Positions 62,033 to 64,000 of a stretch of DNA of 64,000 nucleotides are shown one piece after another (the stretch's first letter is position 1; the number at the start of each line of letters is the position of its first letter). Where the stretch lies: assembly GCA_902632125.1 (NCBI GenBank), contig CACPBQ010000004.1:1-64000 (forward strand). The letters are read 5' to 3'. A program made the position numbers and the translations under genes. The notes under the pieces are model-generated. The model saw nothing but the letters and a program-made list of their open reading frames with translations, was not told the DNA's origin and did no database searches. The DNA is from Paracoccaceae bacterium (GTDB lineage: Bacteria; Pseudomonadota; Alphaproteobacteria; Rhodobacterales; Rhodobacteraceae).

Positions 62033-63560
62033 GCGAAATTTGTCTTTTTCTTTTCTTTTTTTCAGATGCCTTCATCAGCATAAGTTCTCCAAGCTCTTCC
62101 CTCGTAACTTTTTCAGTACGAAAACTGTGTGACAACTCACTCTCAAACATTACTAAAACTCGATCTGATAAAGTAAGAATTTCATCTAAATCCGATGAAA
62201 CCAGCAGAATAGCATGGCCATTTTCGCGCATAGATAAAAGTTCATAATGTATTTGATTAATAGCTCCTAAATCAACACCCCAAGTTGGGTTCTCGGCAAT
62301 AATCACATCCGACTCTAAAGATAGTTCACGCGCTATGATTAATTTCTGCTTATTTCCACCGGATAGACTGTTGGCCAAGGCTGAAGAACTGGATGCTTTC
62401 ACATCAAACTTTTTTATTAGATCTTCAGTGAAATTCTTAATTTTTGTTTTCCTTAGAAAAGGACCCTTTGCAAAAGCTTTTGATGCTAGTAAAGATATAG
62501 AAGCATTTTCTGAGAGTTGCGCATCTAATGCCAAGCCTCTTTTTTGTCTGTCCTCAGGAATATAGCAAAGTCCAGCATCCCGCCTGGTAGAAATATCTAC
62601 CTCTGTTACATTCGTACCGCAAATTTCAATCAATCCAGATTTAGATGATCGTAAACCTATTATAGCTTCGACCAGTTCCGCTTGGCCATTGCCCGCTACG
62701 CCTGCTATGCCGACTATCTCATTTGCCTTAACCTCTAAATTAAAAGCATTACCAATTTGTGGCATTCCAAGGACATCTAAATCAGATAGATGGAGTTTGA
62801 CTGGTCCTGGTTTAATCTTCTTTCGCGAAATACTTTTAGTTTTACTTGCACCAACGATCTCGTCACTGATCTGCCCTCGAGAAGTGCTGTTAATTGGTAA
62901 AGAAGAAATAAGCTGGCCCGAGCGCATTACGCTCACATGATCAGCATTTGCCATTACTTCATCTATTTTATGTGTAATCAATATTATTGATTTTCCAGCG
63001 TTCTTGAAATCCTGCAATGAATTAAAAAGATCTGCCCTCTCCGCAGGTGTCAATACTGCCGTAGGTTCATCGAGAATGATTAACGCGGCCGATCGATAGA
63101 GCGTTTTTAATATCTCAACCATCTGCCTTTGACCTACAGATAATTCGCCAACGGTCTGATTTAGATTTATTGAGAAATTATAAGTTCGAAGTAGGTCGTA
63201 AAGCTTCTTTTTTGCAAACTGGAAGTCTAAAAACCCCAGGTATTTATTAGGCTCAGACCCTAAAATAATATTTTCTAAAACTGTCATGCTTTCGATCAGC
63301 ATGAAATGCTGATGCACCATCCCAATACCAGCTTTAATGGCGTCGCTTGGTGTAGACCAATTTTTGTTAATCTCATCTATAAAAATTTGGCCACTGTAAT
63401 TTACATTTAAACCAAAAAGAACTGACATTAAGGTACTTTTGCCAGCACCATTTTCACCAACTATAGCATGAATTTGGTTAGGGCTTATATCTAACGATAC
63501 GTTGTCTAAAGCCCTAACCTCACCAAAATTTACAGAAATGTCATGCAGTTTCGCAAGCAT
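62019..63560 (-). CDS. Nucleoside-type ABC ATPase with two ABC domains
   Basis: A 513-residue fused ATPase of the sugar/nucleoside class. Domain 1: Walker A GENGAGKSTL, QH-loop VHQHFMLIESM, signature ELSVGQRQMVEILK, Walker B LIILDEPTAVLTPAE. Domain 2: degenerate P-loop GVAGNGQAEL, YIPEDRQKRGLALD, signature NSLSGGNKQKLIIAREL and VIIAENPTWGVD with the Walker B Asp replaced by Glu-Asn context, as normal for NupO-like proteins. The importer takes up purine nucleosides most likely, given the salvage enzymes downstream. Confidence 0.9.
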   Translation of the reverse strand: MLAKLHDISVNFGEVRALDNVSLDISPNQIHAIVGENGAGKSTLMSVLFGLNVNYSGQIFIDEINKNWSTPSDAIKAGIGMVHQHFMLIESMTVLENIILGSEPNKYLGFLDFQFAKKKLYDLLRTYNFSINLNQTVGELSVGQRQMVEILKTLYRSAALIILDEPTAVLTPAERADLFNSLQDFKNAGKSIILITHKIDEVMANADHVSVMRSGQLISSLPINSTSRGQISDEIVGASKTKSISRKKIKPGPVKLHLSDLDVLGMPQIGNAFNLEVKANEIVGIAGVAGNGQAELVEAIIGLRSSKSGLIEICGTNVTEVDISTRRDAGLCYIPEDRQKRGLALDAQLSENASISLLASKAFAKGPFLRKTKIKNFTEDLIKKFDVKASSSSALANSLSGGNKQKLIIARELSLESDVIIAENPTWGVDLGAINQIHYELLSMRENGHAILLVSSDLDEILTLSDRVLVMFESELSHSFRTEKVTREELGELMLMKASEKKKRKRQISHEAI

Positions 63561-63571
63561 TTCTGTTTACA

Positions 63572-64000
63572 TTATTGAGCAAACATTGGGTCAGGAAGTG
63601 TTAAGCTTCCATCAATAATAGTAGCAGCAACTTCGCGCACCTTGCTAACAACTTCCGGATGATCGGCGATTAAGCACTTACTGTCAGCTAATTTATCTCC
63701 ATTTAGCGCAATAATAGACATTCCGCCCTCTTTGAGACCAACAGCTGAAACACTAGACTTAGCGCCAGACATAATGGCATCTACCGAATTTAATAAAGCT
63801 GCATCGACACCTTTTAAGGTGTTATCAATAACATATCCCGGTGCATCAAGGCATCTATTTACGTCAACAGAAAAGACACTGAAATTGTTCTCCTTGGCAG
63901 CTTCAAATACACCAAAATCACCACCCGCCGTTGCCGTAAAAATTATATCGGCACCTGCAGCATGCATTGCAAGAGCTTGTTCTTTAGCGCGTACTGGGTC
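63572..64000 (-). CDS. BMP-family nucleoside-binding protein, C-terminal part
   Basis: Open reading frame continuing past position 64000, so only the C-terminal 142 residues are seen. DPVRAKEQALAMHAAGADIIFTATAGGDFGVFEAAKE and FSVDVNRCLDAPGYVIDNTLKGVDAALLNSV are characteristic of the PnrA/BmpA lipoprotein family that feeds nucleoside ABC importers. It lies 11 bases upstream of the fused ATPase, giving the order SBP, ATPase, two permeases. The first Met at 63967 is internal, not the start. Confidence 0.88.
   Translation of the reverse strand, partial: DPVRAKEQALAMHAAGADIIFTATAGGDFGVFEAAKENNFSVFSVDVNRCLDAPGYVIDNTLKGVDAALLNSVDAIMSGAKSSVSAVGLKEGGMSIIALNGDKLADSKCLIADHPEVVSKVREVAATIIDGSLTLPDPMFAQ

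Noticed and set aside
1-64000. CRISPR arrays, tRNA or rRNA genes, insertion sequences, prophage
   Set aside because: No repeat-spacer pattern, no tRNA-like cloverleaf noticed, no transposase, integrase or phage structural gene seen on either strand.

Overview
The window reads as a gene-dense, low-GC (roughly 40 percent by eye) alphaproteobacterial chromosome piece. Single-copy families point to a free-living marine alphaproteobacterium of the SAR116 or low-GC Roseobacter type: an aerobic CobG-type cobalamin pathway, LivKHMGF, PotFGHI and BMP-type ABC importers, a fused Sat/CysC type sulfate activation gene, and an L-2-hydroxyglutarate oxidase. The lineage is an inference. I see no tRNA, rRNA, CRISPR array, insertion sequence or phage gene.

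Layout. 1-718: two remnants of a bifunctional ATP sulfurylase/APS kinase gene joined head to head in opposite orientations, which looks like a chimeric join or an inversion. 718-2777: an L-2-hydroxyglutarate oxidase and a convergent APH-fold kinase; the kinase is the last gene of a cobalamin operon. 2781-23858: almost the complete oxygen-dependent adenosylcobalamin pathway. It lies in two minus-strand operons (cobW-N-G-H-I-J, then cobL-E-M-B-A-F plus the kinase), cobK on the plus strand between them, cobO-cobQ (+), cobD and the cobC phosphatase (-), cobP-cobT-cobV (+), and a textbook cobalamin riboswitch in front of a lone CbiM-type cobalt permease. CobS/CobT chelatase subunits, BluB and threonine-phosphate decarboxylase are not in the window.

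24048-29419: a branched-chain amino acid type ABC importer (SBP, two permeases, two ATPases) with a co-transcribed alpha/beta hydrolase. 29442-36607 (minus): a polyamine-type ABC importer followed by a glutamine-synthetase-like ligase and an iron alcohol dehydrogenase. The last permease carries an extra membrane anchor and a 34-residue tandem repeat. 36782-41367 (plus): a short core-MetE methyltransferase, two TIM-barrel isomerases, a GFA zinc protein and an MFS transporter. 41369-44019: histone-deacetylase-like amidohydrolase, YczE-family membrane protein, aquaporin.

44243-56570: a type II secretion locus (gspC-D-E-F-G-H-I-J-K-L-M plus an A24-like peptidase, minus strand). Downstream lie an unrecognised lipoprotein gene in the opposite orientation, a 39-residue lipoprotein not previously delimited here, and a 797-residue secreted protein of no family I recognise. 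That last pair is the best candidate for something undescribed. 56705-64000 (minus): a nucleoside uptake and salvage cluster (BMP-type ABC importer, amidohydrolase deaminase, purine nucleoside phosphorylase, SDR, cupin), running off the right edge inside the binding-protein gene.
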